64,000 nt of DNA from Fasciolopsis buskii (Eukaryota; Platyhelminthes; Trematoda; Plagiorchiida; Fasciolidae): assembly GCA_008360955.1 (NCBI GenBank), contig LUCM01003403.1, positions 119,177 to 183,176 of the forward strand, given 5' to 3'. Made by a program: the position numbers and the translations under genes. Under the pieces are notes generated by a model. It was given only the letters and a program-made list of their open reading frames with translations, was not told the DNA's origin and searched no databases. Positions 11,835-25,829 of the stretch are shown piece by piece; the stretch's first letter is position 1; each line of letters starts with the position of its first letter.

Positions 11835-14150
11835 GCAACTCATTACTCACTTCGGTCGTCATACAAAAAGGGCACAATATATCCGGGTGGTGGTAGCAAC
11901 AACTACAAGGCTGTCAAATCGAACAAATGTCAGGCGGATGGTGGATTTGAACTCGGAAAATTCCGGCGAAAAGCACGTGACTCCATGCATTAGATCACTG
12001 CTGGTCAACTTGACAAGGGCCCAAAACCACGTTACTTTTGTCCACATAATGGACAAATGAAAAATTATATTTTATCGCGACATGCAAAATTCTGTTCGCC
12101 TCCAAGTTTCGCCATGTGAAGGTGTGTACTGAATACCGAATCTGCGGAGTGTACAGTATTGCTCGGAACCAGAAATTCCCATACCGGATCACGTCCGCCC
12201 AAAATTAAGGCAAGCATACTGTTGCACGATTAATTTTTTTGTGGGATACCATTGAATGAGCTTTTTGTTTCACATTTCTGCCTTCTCACAAATTTGTTCA
12301 ACATGTAAACAAAATCCAAGATCAACGAAACTTTGCGCATAAACCGGGGGATGTTCACGTTCGACTTGTTGATTTCATCACGGTGTGGAGTTTTTGCTTG
12401 CGGTCGTGCACGGATTCGCGAGTCACAGTGTTTACCGTATGTCGGTTCCCGCGCATGAAACCGCAGCGGTGAAATTTCACTGTCCTGTGCACACAGTTTG
12501 TTCATCCGGGTGTGGTATGTGATTATGCGGACTAAATGGATGGAATCCCGATCAGTCTCCATTCGATTTGGGGGTCGACAGGGTATAGTGATTCTTTAAA
12601 ATACCGTCTGGTACTGTTAGCCGTTTTGCCGTTCTGACATGTGGAGTTTTAGGAGGTCTGCCTTGGGCTTGCTTGGGTCGTAAACCGCGGGGCAGGTTCA
12701 GTCGTGCCGACAGAGTTGTTAGTTTCTCGTAACCAAATTCGAGGAATGTCATGCTCGGTAAACCGACCAGTCGAAGAAACCAGTCACACACTATAGCCTC
12801 GTTGGGCATGAGAATTCTAAGGGGTTTACTGTCGAACATTGCTTATCTATTGTTAAATAACGAGCATGTTTTTGAAAAAAATTGTTTTGATTCGTGTTGT
12901 TTCAAACTTCTGCATCTGTTTCTTTTGGATGGAATCAGGATTTGGTGAATAAAACTATTGTTGTGTTGTGTTCTGAAAGAAACAGACCGAATAACCTGAA
13001 ACCAAGACCGACTTAATGAAATAAGGAGGACAGTTAGAAGTGACCGTGTGCAAGGTAAAAATTCAGCATTCGCTTGTGAGCAAGCTATTCGGAAAAAACG
13101 ATCAGTGGAAAACTCACTTGCTCAATGCACATCTGTACATCTGCGTAATCCACAAGTGCATTTTCTATTCTGCAAAACATTTGGCATCTTGTGCCAACTG
13201 AAAACACTTGAACAAAGGCATCAAAAACGTCTCTTGGATTCTGTTCCGCTAGGAAGTTCACTTCAGGTGGGGAATGGTCGATGAGATCAATCCACTAATT
13301 AATACCAGGAAATTTTTTTGGGTTTGATTAAAGCAATGTTTGTGCAAAGCTGGGTGTTCACTCACCTAATCGGGATTTCAGAGTCCTGTCCTGGGCTGAC
13401 GAGATATAGTGCACCGACCAGGCAAGTGAATACTCTCCGGCTCAATTCTAGGCCTTACAAATAACATTTGGTTATACAATATCAGAATGCCTCTGATTTT
13501 ATACAGTTCACGAAATGTTTATCGGACGTGATTGTAGTAAATGGAAAGAGCTAAAACCTTTCAAGAATTAGCTACTGGGTTCCCATATCAGTTGGTGTAA
13601 ACGTTTCAAAACACTGTTTGTCATATACAGGAAAGGAAAGACAAATGTAAGCCCTAGATAACCTTGGAGACGGTGGCTGGAGGAATAACGAGTGTTTGAC
13701 TCTCAATGCCGCAATATTGAATTAGAAAACCACACAGTTTGAGCGATAATTGTGGAGACTTCGGGAACTCAGGAAAAATGACGGGATTCTTCGGTGATTT
13801 TACACAAATTGTTTTGTTTGTTTAATAGTGTTATTATTGAGAGCAATGTTTAGGTTGACAACGAAACGCGGTGCACCTCATGCAAAAACGATTAGCTGGT
13901 GAAACTTTTAAATCCCGCCACTCCTCTATTCCGATTTCCAAAAGGGGAATTTCTTTTTCCACTGGCTATCACAAAGTTTGTCTTGTTGGACAGCAAAAGA
14001 TGCTTCTAGACGTTTGGTAGACCAACTAGCACTGCCTGTGGTAAACAGTTAAAAAGACCGGAACTGATAGAAAATGAACAAGTCGGTAGTCAGCATGTTG
14101 ATTTCATGGCAACGTTTCCATTCATTATTGTATTCACCTATAGCATTTCG
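10970..14150. other. Stretch with only a trinucleotide array and unassigned open frames
   Basis: Holds the ACT/AAT array at 11.78 kb and a few 65-110 codon frames (for example 11085-11417 plus and 13048-13284 plus). They have protein-like composition but no recognised domain. Nothing else can be supported. Confidence 0.5.
11777..11834. repeat. (ACT)n then (AAT)n trinucleotide array
   Basis: About five ACT units run directly into about fifteen AAT units. Confidence 0.95.
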
Positions 14151-14171
14151 GTATATATATATATATATATA
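14151..14171. repeat. (TA)n tract at the 3' end of RTE copy A
   Basis: Perfect TA run that lies exactly where RTE copy A ends, read on the minus strand. RTE copy B also ends in a TA run (40224-40243). The tract is therefore probably the element's 3' tail rather than an independent microsatellite. Confidence 0.8.
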
Positions 14172-14406
14172 ACAACGGCTTGAAAACAACCATAGTGCCG
14201 GCCCAAAAACATGGAAAATGAAACTTCACAGAAGGGGAATAACAGAAGGGAAAAATAACAAACCAAAACAAAACAAATGTTCATTTTCGCGTTTTCACCG
14301 TATATAATTAGTGAATTTCGGCTACTTTCGCATTATTTTTAAAAAGGATGAGTTCTACAGAAGGACAAGATAGCTTTAGCTTCAATGAATTCTGTTCCGA
14401 GCCTTG

Positions 14407-14884
14407 TCTCTCACCGTCTCCAACCAACAATGATCCTCATCTCTCAGGCCCCAACCACGAACGAGAGGAGCACCGAGGCCAAGGCCGAAACTGACTTCTT
14501 CATACTTCTACACCAAGTCATAGACTGGCCGCCACACCACTTCTTCCAGCCTTATCCAACACCCGCAAAAAGAGAACGAAAAGGTAGACTGTGCACAACA
14601 ATACGCAATAAATGCCCAAGCCACCGAAGTCGATGTAGAGCGACTACCTCAGTCAGAAGACGACTGTCTGTACCCAACACACGAAGACGCACCTCGTCGT
14701 TGCTCAACCGATGATCCCATCAGAAATGAACAATGATTAGGAGACATCGGTGGTGAAAAACAGAAAATCATCGGACATCCTCAACAAGGATACGCAGAGT
14801 CTTGCAACCATAGAGTATAACACTACGAACTGTGGTACTATGCACCCTTTCCTTGAAGGGAACTCGCGACAAGTGTCGTAGATT
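14407..14884 (-). repeat. 478-bp block nearly identical (inverted) to 39504-39981
   Basis: Aligned by hand to the reverse complement of 39504-39981, this block shows no indels and 3 transition differences. Several in-frame stop codons of the RT C-terminal region are shared. The boundaries are sharp at the inner side (GTAGATT then unrelated). On the 3' side homology continues but divergence rises abruptly. See findings for interpretation. Confidence 0.9.
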
Positions 14885-17110
14885 CGAGAAAGCCGCTCTG
14901 GTTTTCGCAATTCGTGATGTGGCCTACTCCCCAACATCGTCAGCCATGCTCAAGCTCCCGAGGTACTCGAAACTATTGATTATCTCTAACCGATCACCGG
15001 AAAAGATGAAAGCGGGTAAGGATTCAGCCAATCTGAATAAATTACCTTGCATTTTGAAGATGGAAAGCATATGCTTCAATCGCCAGACGGTCTAACGAGC
15101 GTTGAACTTCCTGTGCGTTGTCAAACAGCATGGCGATTCAAAACCTCTGTTCGTTGGGACGAGTTCAATTCTGCTGTCCAAGAGGCCAGATAGAGCATTC
15201 TGCAGAACATCCTCTATAATAAAGATGGAAAGAAATGGGGATATAGTGTAGGCTTGCCGTACTCCACCAGTGGAGAAGACGAGGGGTGTCAAAATCAGGA
15301 TGCAAGCCCTAATCCGACCCGAGGTTTGACGATGCGATTCTTCGAGGACCAACAAGTTCTTCCCGATTACTCCATTCGCAAAACAAACAAGGCTGAGGTG
15401 CAGACCTATCAGCAGATTCAAAGGATACGTGAATGTTTATGAACATGATGACTATTGATCTTTGGGAGGTAAAACGGTGCTCTAACAGCTGTCGGACGGT
15501 GAGGATTTGATGGACGCATCCGGGACGGGTTTGCGCGAGATTACCCTTCACGCGTGTTGTACAACCTGCGAAGAATGATTGACGGAAGCAGCTTTGACTC
15601 TATTTGGATTAGGCCAACACTCTTGTTGTTATCCCAGTCACGATGCAAGTCTGTTTTGAAGATGGGAAAACGATCGATTCCCCCACGAGGAGGTGAATTT
15701 CGTGAATTATTAGTTCTTCGAGAACAAAACTTGAACTTCTCTGACCATTTCTGTTCCTCCATTTTTAATTATCACTCGGAAAGCTCACCTGAGCGCGGCT
15801 TTTTATGACGTCCTAATGCTCGGATTTCCCTGAGGATCTCCGCCTCAGCTGGTGGATCTACCGTAACAGGCCACCGGACGCTTGCCGGAATATCTGCGGT
15901 GGGCGCTGAGGCTGAGTGCCAGCTAAATATTGCCTGAAGGTGATAGACCCAGTGTGCAAGAATTCGCTCCTGATCGTGGATAGGCAAGTACTCAGCTTTG
16001 CAAATCGTTGCGCTCACAGCCGAGGCTTTTTTACCGGTATCCCGGATGAGGTGAAACAGCTTTCGAGAATTTCCCATGGGAGCAGCATTTTCTGTTTCGA
16101 AAACTTGTTGAGATCACCAGATTTCCCAATGCCTACACAGGTTCACAAGGAATTCTCATCTCGTCACTAGCCGTTTTTCTTTATACTCGCTACCAGCCGA
16201 GGTGGACTGGCATGCGCCATCAAGGCAAAAAGACTCAACAGAAATGCAGGGTGTCACAATGCAACGGGTCAAACCACAAGTTACGAAGCCAGCAGAATGC
16301 ATGACATTCCTGATTAGCGACCTGTGATTTTCGGATTTTTGAGGTAGAGCTTCAAAACATTGATAGGCGAGTCGCCTCAGATATCTTGTCGCAATCTAAC
16401 CGACACTGCAATATGCGTTTTGAGAGGCCACCAAAGCACATGGCCGGCTTAGTGTATACCAACGCGTGGTTGGAGTCGAGGGATGTGCTCCAGTACGACC
16501 GGCAGTCTTGTAGACAGCCCCATAATCTGTAGCTAATGGCGATGCAATCGATTTAGGTCCGCCGCCGACCCAAAGAGGATGGACGCCAGGTGGCGTACCG
16601 GAAGTTAGAAGGTCTGAAGCTCCTACTAGCGAGAAACAATTGATGGTTTGAGCGCAAAGTCAACAGCCGTTCACCGTTTTCAGGACGACAGGAATCAAGA
16701 CCATAGGGACCTCCTAGATGCGTTTCATTCGACGACAGTCGACCCACTCTAGCATTCATGTTCTCTGCCAAATCAAAATATCACCCCACCCTGTTGTACA
16801 GCTTTTTATAGAAGGCACCCTAGACTGCATCTGGACTGGAATCTGTTGGCGTTTAGGCTGAGACAACAACTGAGGGACGCTTATCTACTCGGCATGAACC
16901 TCTAAGTCTCACTGAGCATAATCGGCTGTCGACTGGGACCCATTCAAGTAGCGCAGCCTCAGCCCTCTGACTGAGAGCGCCACACCAACGCCAGCAACAC
17001 CAGAAGCCACAGCCTCGGGGTTCCCAGAAAGACTCGGGTAGAATTTCACGGAACGACCAGACAGGGATGTAAGGTGGAGTGGGCCTTTTTATTCAAGAAT
17101 GCGCCTCTTG

Positions 17111-19058
17111 CATTTGAGCAACCAAGCGCTTTCTGCAAGACAACAGAATCATTCCAAATGAGCAGATGGCCAGTTGATCGGTTCGTACACGTCTTTTGGG
17201 AAACCTTTCTGAGTCAGCAGAACACGACAAGGGGCAATGGTCTTGCTTGGTTGGCGGGCCACACTCACCACATCACAGTACCACCAGCGGGCTCTTGTGG
17301 TATTTTTTGGGAGATCGCTTGTCAAGCGAAAACCCACCACGCCCTCTACACTGCCGCTGATTTTCCGCGGCCGTTTATTTGATAGGCTTTAGCCTAACTT
17401 ATTCATTGGTAACCACCTGGATGATAACTGTTCCCTTATGCGCAACCCGGGGACTCGCTCAATAGCAGGGAGCTCTTCCCGGAGACTTTTGCCTGTACAT
17501 GATTCTGGTGATTGCCACCCGATTGCCTTCCATGGATGAAGGTGATGTTAGTCATTTATTATTTTTACACGATTACATTTAGAAGCTTCGTTGACTTGTG
17601 TAATCAGGCAGTCGGTGTTTTGATCGTCAGTTCCGGGAGATAGTCCAAACGGATGAGGGGCCGAAACACTGAGGTTGTCGCCGAACTTCCCCAATTCATT
17701 CTACTCACTCCACCTCAAAAGCCTGCTAGGGCTCTGTATTATCGGACTCGTCTGCAGTGATTGATAGTATCAATTTTTTGTTACTTCTTTCTGTATAGCC
17801 AAAGTGACATGGGACTGTAAGAATATTGATAACCAAGACGTTTCCGTAACGATACGTTCCGTCCATTTACACACTCCACTATATGCAGATGAACCGCTAA
17901 ACATGTAAACACTGAATGATAGACATCTAAACGGATTGATTCATCCCAGTATGACAGTAAAACGGAGCACCTGGCTACAAAAGTTCGACGCTTTTCCAAG
18001 TGGTCATCCAATAAATAGAGCCCCGAGGTGCGACCCTCTAGATCGGAGCAAATACTATCACGTGCAGGACGCAAGAATTGTACCATTTTATGTATACTCG
18101 GAGGGTTAATAACCATGAAAAAGTAAGCACGCCAACGGTATCAAATAAAATACCACTGTGGGAATTGACGTCGTGGCATAGATTTTCTATGCGCGTAAAT
18201 TTCCGCCTAATCAATGAATCTCTGAACTCTGGTTCTGGAGACTTTTCTGGGTCCAAATATCAGTTTAATTATGGGACCACTGATGAATTTTGTAACTCAT
18301 GAAGCGCTTCCAAAGTTCAGTGTGGAAAAAGTGAAATCACATTTTGTGCTACAACATTGCAGTCTGTCCGAGTATTGGGTGCAGTTTATGAAACGATGAT
18401 TTCGACACAAATGTGTCAGCTGAACGTGACATGCGATACTGTGAGCTAAATGACCTTGAATAATCCGCTGCAAGCCGAAGTTACCAACTTCACAGCCGAA
18501 ATGGGATCATTGGTTGTCTTTGGGCTTGCCGTTCGCGTATGACTGCAAAGTTTTCGAATGAGAGTGCTGAGGACATGTTCTCCCTTGTCCCTGTGAGTTC
18601 TTTACATCTATCGGGTCATTTGTTTGATTTGTCCGCACCAAGGCACATTCAAAACACTTGTAGAAACACTTTGGTCCCTTAAACACTGAGATTATTTAGG
18701 GTCGTGGGTTGTGCATATGCCGATGTATTGTACATTACTCTCACTCTTGTTTACAATTGTTCGTGAAAGTTGATGAGTGTGGGACAAATCTTACCGAGTG
18801 GAAAGAATATCACTCAGCGTTCGTTCACATCCGTGCGGATAATCCGTCGCTATGCAAGCCGGCTGCTTTGATGTTTCGGCACCAGTGTTCCGAAGCCGAA
18901 AGAAGATTTCTCTTTTTTCCTATTTGGAAAAACGTTCCGTGCAGTAATTTTTACGCAGGTACTTCAACTCGTCTTAGGTCCTTGAATTTGTGATTTCCAA
19001 TTGACGGTATTTTTTGCCAATTCCTGACTTCATGCGGCGCTTTACCCACTGGGCCAGA
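17111..19058. other. Stretch with no recognisable gene
   Basis: The first 300-400 bases may include the 5' UTR of RTE copy A, but no motif proves it. The rest shows only short frames on both strands. Confidence 0.45.
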
Positions 19059-19366
19059 CTATGAAATAGGCGGTGTTGTCTCAGCCGAATAGACAGAAAC
19101 GTATTGACCACTTATAAACATCCTCGGTGAAGAAATGTCACCCTGCATAAAATTAGTGATAGTATACTCGTTCGTAAGACCATAGCAGAACGGCTCAAGC
19201 GAAGGCCGATCTCCACGAGAGTACGATGGAACTGTCATCTCTACTGGGAATCTTCGGGATGAGGTAGACAGTTGTGGATATCGAGCTTTATTGAAGCTAA
19301 ACTCTGCGGACTGTTTACGAACGCTTGTGTTCGGGATCACGATTATCATGAGTTTTGAAAATGGCC
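19059..19366 (-). CDS. Candidate terminal exon of an unidentified gene
   Basis: Minus-strand open frame ending in TAG, with protein-like composition. Segments include SFNKARYPQLSTSSRRFP, VPSYSRGDRPSLEPFCYG and QYVSVYSAETTPPIS. A second frame immediately upstream (19346-19537 minus) is also protein-like (HEKSPKGPDTNSGTSES, ARRRKSRTLRSGSGH), but the two are out of phase and no convincing splice pair joins them. Ser/Thr/Pro/Arg richness suggests an unstructured region. No domain was recognised and a chance frame is possible. Confidence 0.3.
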
Positions 19367-19539
19367 ACTTCCGGACCTAAGAGTCCGCGATTTCCTACGG
19401 CGTGCAAAGAGACCATTGATGAGAAGAGTCGATTCAGAGGTTCCTGAGTTTGTATCTGGCCCCTTGGGGGACTTTTCATGCATATAACAACCTCGACAAC
19501 GGTGATTTTCGACTGTTACTATGGCATCGTATATCAACT

Positions 19540-22500
19540 AAAAGTTTTCCTTTTCCATTATTCTTTTAGGCAAATTATACGAGGTATATGCTGACTGTCG
19601 TCACTGCTTTTAAACTATCTTCACGATTACACTGAAAAAGTCCACGAAGAATGCATAATCAAGGAGAAACAGCGTAAGAATTTATCCAACACCCTCTTCT
19701 AACATTGTTTGCTAATAGGGGTATGCCAGATTATAGTCATTCTGAATGCATTGCCCTCGTTTCTATCTGGCACAACAGAAATGATGAACCTCACCGGTTC
19801 TGTTTCGAGCAACCATAAGCAACTCGTCAGTAAGAAAAATTCAGAACCTGTCGATCGGTTTTGACGCACACTTCAGAATCGCTCATCTCGAATCCGCGTT
19901 CCACTTCCTTTAGCCCTGGATTTGTGTTGGTAAAAACTTTCATGGGGGTTCTGATTGCTGAACTTCGCGTTTAGGTCGCAAACGGTTAGTCCCAGGTCGA
20001 CGTGTCATCATCAGTTCTTCTCTATTTATAGGGCTCTAATTGACTTTAATCGTGAACGTTTCCGATGACGCTGACCTGGAAAATTTGCCTTTTCCACCTG
20101 ACCTCCGTTGGTTTGATCATTGACCCTAGAAAACGGACATTCATTCTGAGAAGTTTGATTCTTTTAGTTGTGTGCCGTTGTTTTTATTTCGAGTACGTGA
20201 ATATTGTGTGATTCATTTCCCTGGAAAGATCCGTATAATTGACTCAGATTTGGGATCAGTTAGCTGAGTTGTTCGTCTCTCTTCCGGATGTATACGTGAT
20301 CCAATTAGATAAGCCCATTGATTAAATTATTTCAAGAATATCAAGCCTCCAAAACTCTCTCGCGTGCCTCGTATTTGCTTCATCCATGATCTCAACGTCT
20401 AATGTAGACATTGACTCGGGTGCGAGAATTACAAAATATACTTACCTTTCCTAACCCACAATGAACATTTGGCTAGTATCTATCTCACCGACTGCAAACA
20501 TTTGTACAGTACCTGACAGAGATGCATTGTGAAATAGCTATTCTAAACAAATTTCAAAGTTAAAGGTAGCAATACCTAATTGGTGCTATTCAAGGCAGCT
20601 TGTTGCTTTTTTCAACTTGTCACGTGTTTGCTATGACGCACATTCGTGATTATCAAACCCAGTGTGGAATTAGACTGAGAAATTCACGTTGGTTTTACCT
20701 ACCCAATTCAAAACCAGCTGTGCTCTAGGAACCTATATTGCAAACAAAATTTTACTGCATCGTCTACATGAGATATTATCTCTCCGAGCACCGTGATACC
20801 TGGGTTGCTGTCACGTGACACTTCTGAAAAAAATGCAGGAGAAAGGCAGTGAAAGTATTCCATGTTTTATTCGAAGCAATGGGGTGGAGGTTACTCCTAC
20901 TAACTGTGGTTTTTTCCAATCCAGTCCATGCCGCTTAGACGGTCAAACGAAACAGGTATGCTTATGCTGGATAGTCGAACGAAATTTTGTCTTTCACAGC
21001 GCGACTGGGTTAGAGCACAGACAAGGAATTTGCAGCGTGATACGTTGGACTTGGATGGTGTATTGGTGATAACTTTGAACTAAATGGGACTCCAGTTCGA
21101 AGAAAATGATAGAACTGGACTGTCTGGATTTTGTGATTTGAAAAATATGACTTCGAACTGTATAATCCATAAGTTGAACAACCCAATCTTATCTTTTCAT
21201 CGGTGAACACATCGTTGTAGGATCTTATGAACCATTTCCCGGAGCATTTCAGTACATCAAGATCGGTGCCGTTTATACGATATTGTGCTCTTGTAATTCA
21301 GTAATTTGACAAGGAAAATGCTTTAATATTCATCACCACAACATAGCAAAGATCACATGGAGTTCATTTTATCGCCACGGAGAAGATTTATGTCCGCTCG
21401 TCGCTAGCTGCAGGGTAAAGTTCCGTAACTCAAAAGGTTTTTTCCTGTTGTCTCTCTAAACTGCTCAATAGTTATGTCTTGCCACGAATAAAATCGATAT
21501 CGTGCATGTTTTGTTCACATTTGGGCCCAGTTCGGGAAAGGCATGGATGCAACATGTTTATACGATTCCTTGAAATTTTTACTGTTCATTCAATCCGGCC
21601 GTTCGGTGCACCGTAGATGTAATCAAAGAATAATTACCTAAAGGAAATTCTTCAAGAAGGTTGAAATGCTGGAAAGTTCGTCCGGCAACACAGAGAATCG
21701 TCACGCAAACGAAGGTAATATTATTTATTCTCACGTAGTAACGTACTAGAATTATGTCAGATCTCATCTGAACGGCCAGATTGCGATGGCATGCAGAATG
21801 TTTGGCACCACGGTCATTGTGGATGGGGAAAACTCGATCTTTTACGACAGTGATGACTGTGTGGTCAGACTTAGTACAATTCCAGATATCAACCGATATT
21901 CACAGCAAAATCAACTAAAACGAGAATGAAATAATAACCCAAGATTTTGACGAATTCGCATTTAAGTTCATAGAGTCACGACTTGAATCTGTAACCAGAG
22001 TGAGTCCGAACGGAGATTCCACGCTAAGATAACTAAATTCGAGTAGGCGATCAATGGCCGGCCAACAGTGGGACTTCAATATTGGTAATGCGATAACTGA
22101 ATTACTAAATGAAACCGTACGGATCATACTTGGATAAATATGATCTCATTATGTTCACCAGCAACGGAACGGATCAATGGACTGAGCACGAACAGGAATG
22201 GTGCAAATTAGTCGGTTTTCTCAAGTAGGTGAGGACATTTAAACAAAAAGTAAGACAAATAAAGAATGATACTCAAAACCGGCCTAGCCAATCAATTGTC
22301 GGTTATTTGCCCTCAAAAATACATTAGAGAGGGCAACAGGGTCCCATATCGAGATATGATCACAATGAAACGGCCTAATATGTAAATGGAAGAAAGATTC
22401 ATACGAGATACCTAAGGAATCTGCTCAAACTGGGAACACTTCCTCACTCCACCGCATCCTGGAACTTCTCTACTCACACCAAGACTTCATGTGATCAAGT

Positions 22501-23700
22501 AAGAAATATTATTGCCGTTTACTTTTCGTACTGTTTTCTGGAAATCTATTAAGCCTTGCGGTGCAATGAGAATATTACCCAAAACAAGAGACGGAAAAAT
22601 GCTTGTACATTTTAGTAATAAAATATCACCTCGGTAATCTCCTCCATACTCTGACCTCAGAGAAGGTCTGTTCGCTTTGGTAGTGTGCATTATTATCCTG
22701 TGTTATGGACTGCTGTCATCCGCCTTCATAAAAGCTCACGGATATGTTCGCTAATGGAATGGCCTTCCGGAATTCTGCTTTTATACCGTATTTACCATAA
22801 GATAATACATATTATTTCAGCGAAGAAGTTGCAGATCAATATTACAAATGGCTGGCTATCAGAAAATGAACGACGACTAATGATCACTGGACTATATCAC
22901 ATATATATATATATATGCATACATATCTTGAAAAAAGACAATGACGGATGAAGTACCATCGGGACCATGCCGAAGGACAATGAGAGTGAGTGCCAAAGGG
23001 AAAGTAAAGAAGAAAATAATGTGCATGGTTCACTGCATATCATAATCTCTCTATTCCCCACCTTCACCCTGTCGGCAACCCATCCCGTGTGGGCTTGTTG
23101 TTACCCGATCGCTCAAACCGAATTACAGAGTTGACTTAAAATGTCCCGTCCGCGGGCCTTTGACCAACACAAGGCAGCAGGTGGATCTGAATATCGCGTT
23201 TAAACCACTGAGGACCAGTAACTGATTGCTCGGTTCATACGCCCTTGGGGTTAAGCTAGAATTCCTGGGTGCCCAGGTTATACGTTTGACAAAAATGCAG
23301 GTGAGTATGCAGTCCCGAGCAGTTCGTGGTCGCTTAATAATCAGGATTTAGTCGTCTGCTCTTAGACTGATTACCAATCAACTTGCTGGAGAGCGCCGCG
23401 CATTCGCCTTCGTCCTCCCAATTTAGTGGGCCTAACTTCCACCACTAGAAGACGGTGCGTAGAACTTACTAAATGGAAGCCATTTGAGATGCATGGTCAT
23501 TGGGGTGCGTTTCCACAGCTGTTAAAAACAAGTACGCGATTCAGAGCCTGAGACGCCCACCCTGACAAAAATGATCGCATATCCACTTGCACTGCACGTA
23601 CAAGTTTACTTTAGGTAGGGTTTTGTCACTTAGACTTGTGGCAGGCTCTTCACTTTCTGAATTTCTTCATAACTACTATGCAAATATTTAGCGCTAGATT
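19540..23700. other. Stretch with no recognisable gene
   Basis: AT-leaning DNA with short frames only. A short TA run sits at 22901-22916. No RT fragments, tRNA-like sequence or conserved motif was recognised. Confidence 0.5.
22901..22916. repeat. (AT)n microsatellite
   Basis: Short perfect AT run. Confidence 0.85.
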
Positions 23701-23878
23701 AGAATATGATGGCTGATAAGATCATTAATGGGGAAGAACCGAGTGCAAGAAAGTCCCTGTCCCTACCAGAGTGGGACGCAGCTTTCCTGGTATTCATGTC
23801 TTCTAGCCGGAATGCGAGCCCGAGATCGCCGCTGCGCACCAAGTTTGACATTTACAGAAGAACAGATACGTCCGATCT

Positions 23879-24214
23879 GTGATTTTATTGTTGTCACTGA
23901 GGCAAAGAAGTAGATGGTTCGCAATACAAAAGAAAGCTGGTGCCAGAAAAAACCTCTCCACTGAAAATGGTTTTTGGCCCAAGTCTAATGAGTTAATGAA
24001 GGCAGCAACGGAAGCAAATAAAAAATGGGACACCCTGCGGCATCGAGTAGGATTTCCGTTCTTCAATTCAGTTGCAGAGCATAACAGGGGTACCAAAGCT
24101 TTAAAGTCATATGAATCTCTGATGTTCGAATGCAGTACTAACTGGCTGTTTCGTATAAAGAGATCTGTCAAATTTGCCAAGACAGCACGGAATGGATTTC
24201 GGAACCCTGCCTAG
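23879..24214 (+). CDS. Candidate coding frame, Lys/Arg-rich, unidentified
   Basis: Open frame of 111 codons ending in TAG. Composition is unusually protein-like for this window: QKKAGARKNLSTENGFWP, ATEANKKWDTLRH and WLFRIKRSVKFAKTARNGF. The overlapping upstream frame (23728-23913 plus) ends with LTFTEEQIRPICDFIVV and AKK before TAG. A single base shift near 23.9 kb would make one longer frame, so this may be a decayed single-exon gene or retrocopy. The opposite strand is also open for 125 codons, which weakens the case. Confidence 0.3.
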   Translation: MILLLSLRQRSRWFAIQKKAGARKNLSTENGFWPKSNELMKAATEANKKWDTLRHRVGFPFFNSVAEHNRGTKALKSYESLMFECSTNWLFRIKRSVKFAKTARNGFRNPA

Positions 24215-24265
24215 AGCGTGACAGGACTATCGTTGATTTGTGCACATGTGGGCAGCTTATTGCAT

Positions 24266-24293
24266 CACACACACATACGCACACACACACACA
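24266..24293. repeat. (CA)n microsatellite
   Basis: Slightly interrupted CA run. Confidence 0.9.
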
Positions 24294-24826
24294 GACTCTG
24301 TTGCACTCCTTGGTCGTGGATACTCAAGTTCCGTTCCGCGATGAGTTAAAGTAGGGCACAGAATTTTCACGGCTTGAAGCACCGTCGAAAATAGGCTAAT
24401 AATGAGAATTCACTTGGGCTGAAGAAAGCGGTGGGGTGGGAATGTTTTCAAAATTGGTCTGAGAGAAAACCTCGGTCGATCAATTTTGGAGCTGTTAGAT
24501 TAATGATATATCGGGTTTTGGAGAAGAACACAAATGTGGAGTCAAAGAAATATCTTAATCATTTCCTTTCGGCTTTGTAAAGGGGCTGTCCGCTTCCTGT
24601 AACCTTTCGCGGCTGCAAACAGTCTGTTAGTGTACGGGTTTGAATGGTTTCTGCTTTTTGTGTTTTGCTTTCGGCCATAGAGATGGCGATATTACAAGGA
24701 AATTGTCGACGGGCTAACCGAGGACCAGAGATAATGGATTTGTATCATTCCGCGGGGGTTGCTTTCATCTCCGCCAATAATCGGTTTTACCGCTCCTGTG
24801 AGTTTCACAGCGGATAAGTAACAATA

Positions 24827-24828
<2 letters not shown>

Positions 24829-24870
<42 letters not shown>
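24829..24870. repeat. (CAA)n trinucleotide array
   Basis: About fourteen CAA units, with further AAC-rich sequence to about 24895. Confidence 0.95.
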
Positions 24871-25829
24871 TCGACGATGACGAAGATAACAACAACGTCG
24901 GATGATCCGAACCACAATTACATTCTAGCCATACCCTCCACCCGTTCGTCGATAGATTTTGGTCCACTAACCACAGTTTCGTGTGAGTTCTACAGACAAC
25001 AACAAGGGGAATAAGAACAAGAACGAGAACAGCCACCCACCAAGCAACACCTACGGATGGAGACGTCAGTGCAATCATATGTGCTGTACTATAACCAAAT
25101 GTTTTCTGCCAAAGACGGGCTTGTGTTTATGGCCGCGGGCTTTTGCCTCCAAACAGTCCGGGAGGGGATTCGCTATTATTCTTTTCAATCGTCATTCTGA
25201 GGTTTGTTTTGCCTTCCCTCCATTCCCAATATGTAACAGGGAAAATTTCACGCAATCAGCGGGCTGTTCCGCTGCCGCCCAGTTGGAAAGACCTTAGTGA
25301 ACTTCAGATGGATTCGCGTTGTTTGAGGCAATAATGAACGTCGTTGTTGTTGTTTTTTGGATGATTGTGCAATTAGCTCGGCACTGTCAAATACGCCCAG
25401 TGATAGATTTTCTCCATCATATGTGAGATTTCAGGAACTGTCAGTGGATGAATCAAAAATCGGTTTTTGAAATTCCATTCGTTTGAGTTATTTCAGTGAT
25501 CAAGTATCTAGTCAAATGATTATGACATGCAATTGGAATAATCAACAGTTTACGCTCAGCCAGTTAGTTACCATTTTGAGAGTGGATGGACGATGATCAA
25601 ATCGAGGCCAGTCACGTTAGAAATCACAAAAATAACCAAAGCAATTAACGACATGGTCCAAGGCAGGTCACTGAAAACTCTAATAAAAACAATGAATTCT
25701 GTTTGTACATTAATCTTACAGATACCCCCAAATATCTGGCGAAATTTTCTTATTTTGCAAATGTGACAACTGACCGCGCAGTTTGACTGTTGAAATCGAT
25801 TTCAACCGGGAAACTGGGCAGTTGCAAAA

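Larger units (their letters stand above)
14151..17110 (-). mobile_element. RTE-type non-LTR retrotransposon relic, nearly full length (copy A)
   Basis: Read on the minus strand, the fragments follow the expected RTE order. First, an APE-type endonuclease: SGNPEA and AGVGVAL near 16.95-17.03 kb, NMNARVGRLSS at 16.77 kb, NGERLLTLRSNHQLFLASRS, TWRPSS and IDCIAIS. Second, the linker GNSRKLFHLIRDTGKKA at 16.07 kb and EIRALGRHKKP at 15.8 kb. Third, RT: IPPRGG, IQIESKLLPSIILRRLYN at 15.55 kb, LEHRFTSQRS and DVLQNALSGLLDS. Last, the thumb and C-terminal LYSMV, LSNDEVRLRVLG and LHRLRWLGH. The element is dead. The GDxN-type motif reads ENMN, RT motif A reads FINIHVSFES instead of FLDIRGAFDS, the YADD motif region is deleted between RGFES and the following segment, and there are many stops. 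The usual ORF is about 3 kb and this relic spans nearly all of it. Family identity is from remembered motifs of fluke RTE elements. Confidence 0.9.

Noticed and set aside
14385..14714. 109-codon plus-strand frame
   Set aside because: Antisense shadow of the RTE copy A C-terminal region.
17640..17675. GGATGAGGGGCCGAAACA as a hammerhead core
   Set aside because: Has ATGAG and GAAAC, but stem II cannot form between them.
24692..25078. 128-codon minus-strand frame
   Set aside because: Largely poly-Leu from the CAA array.
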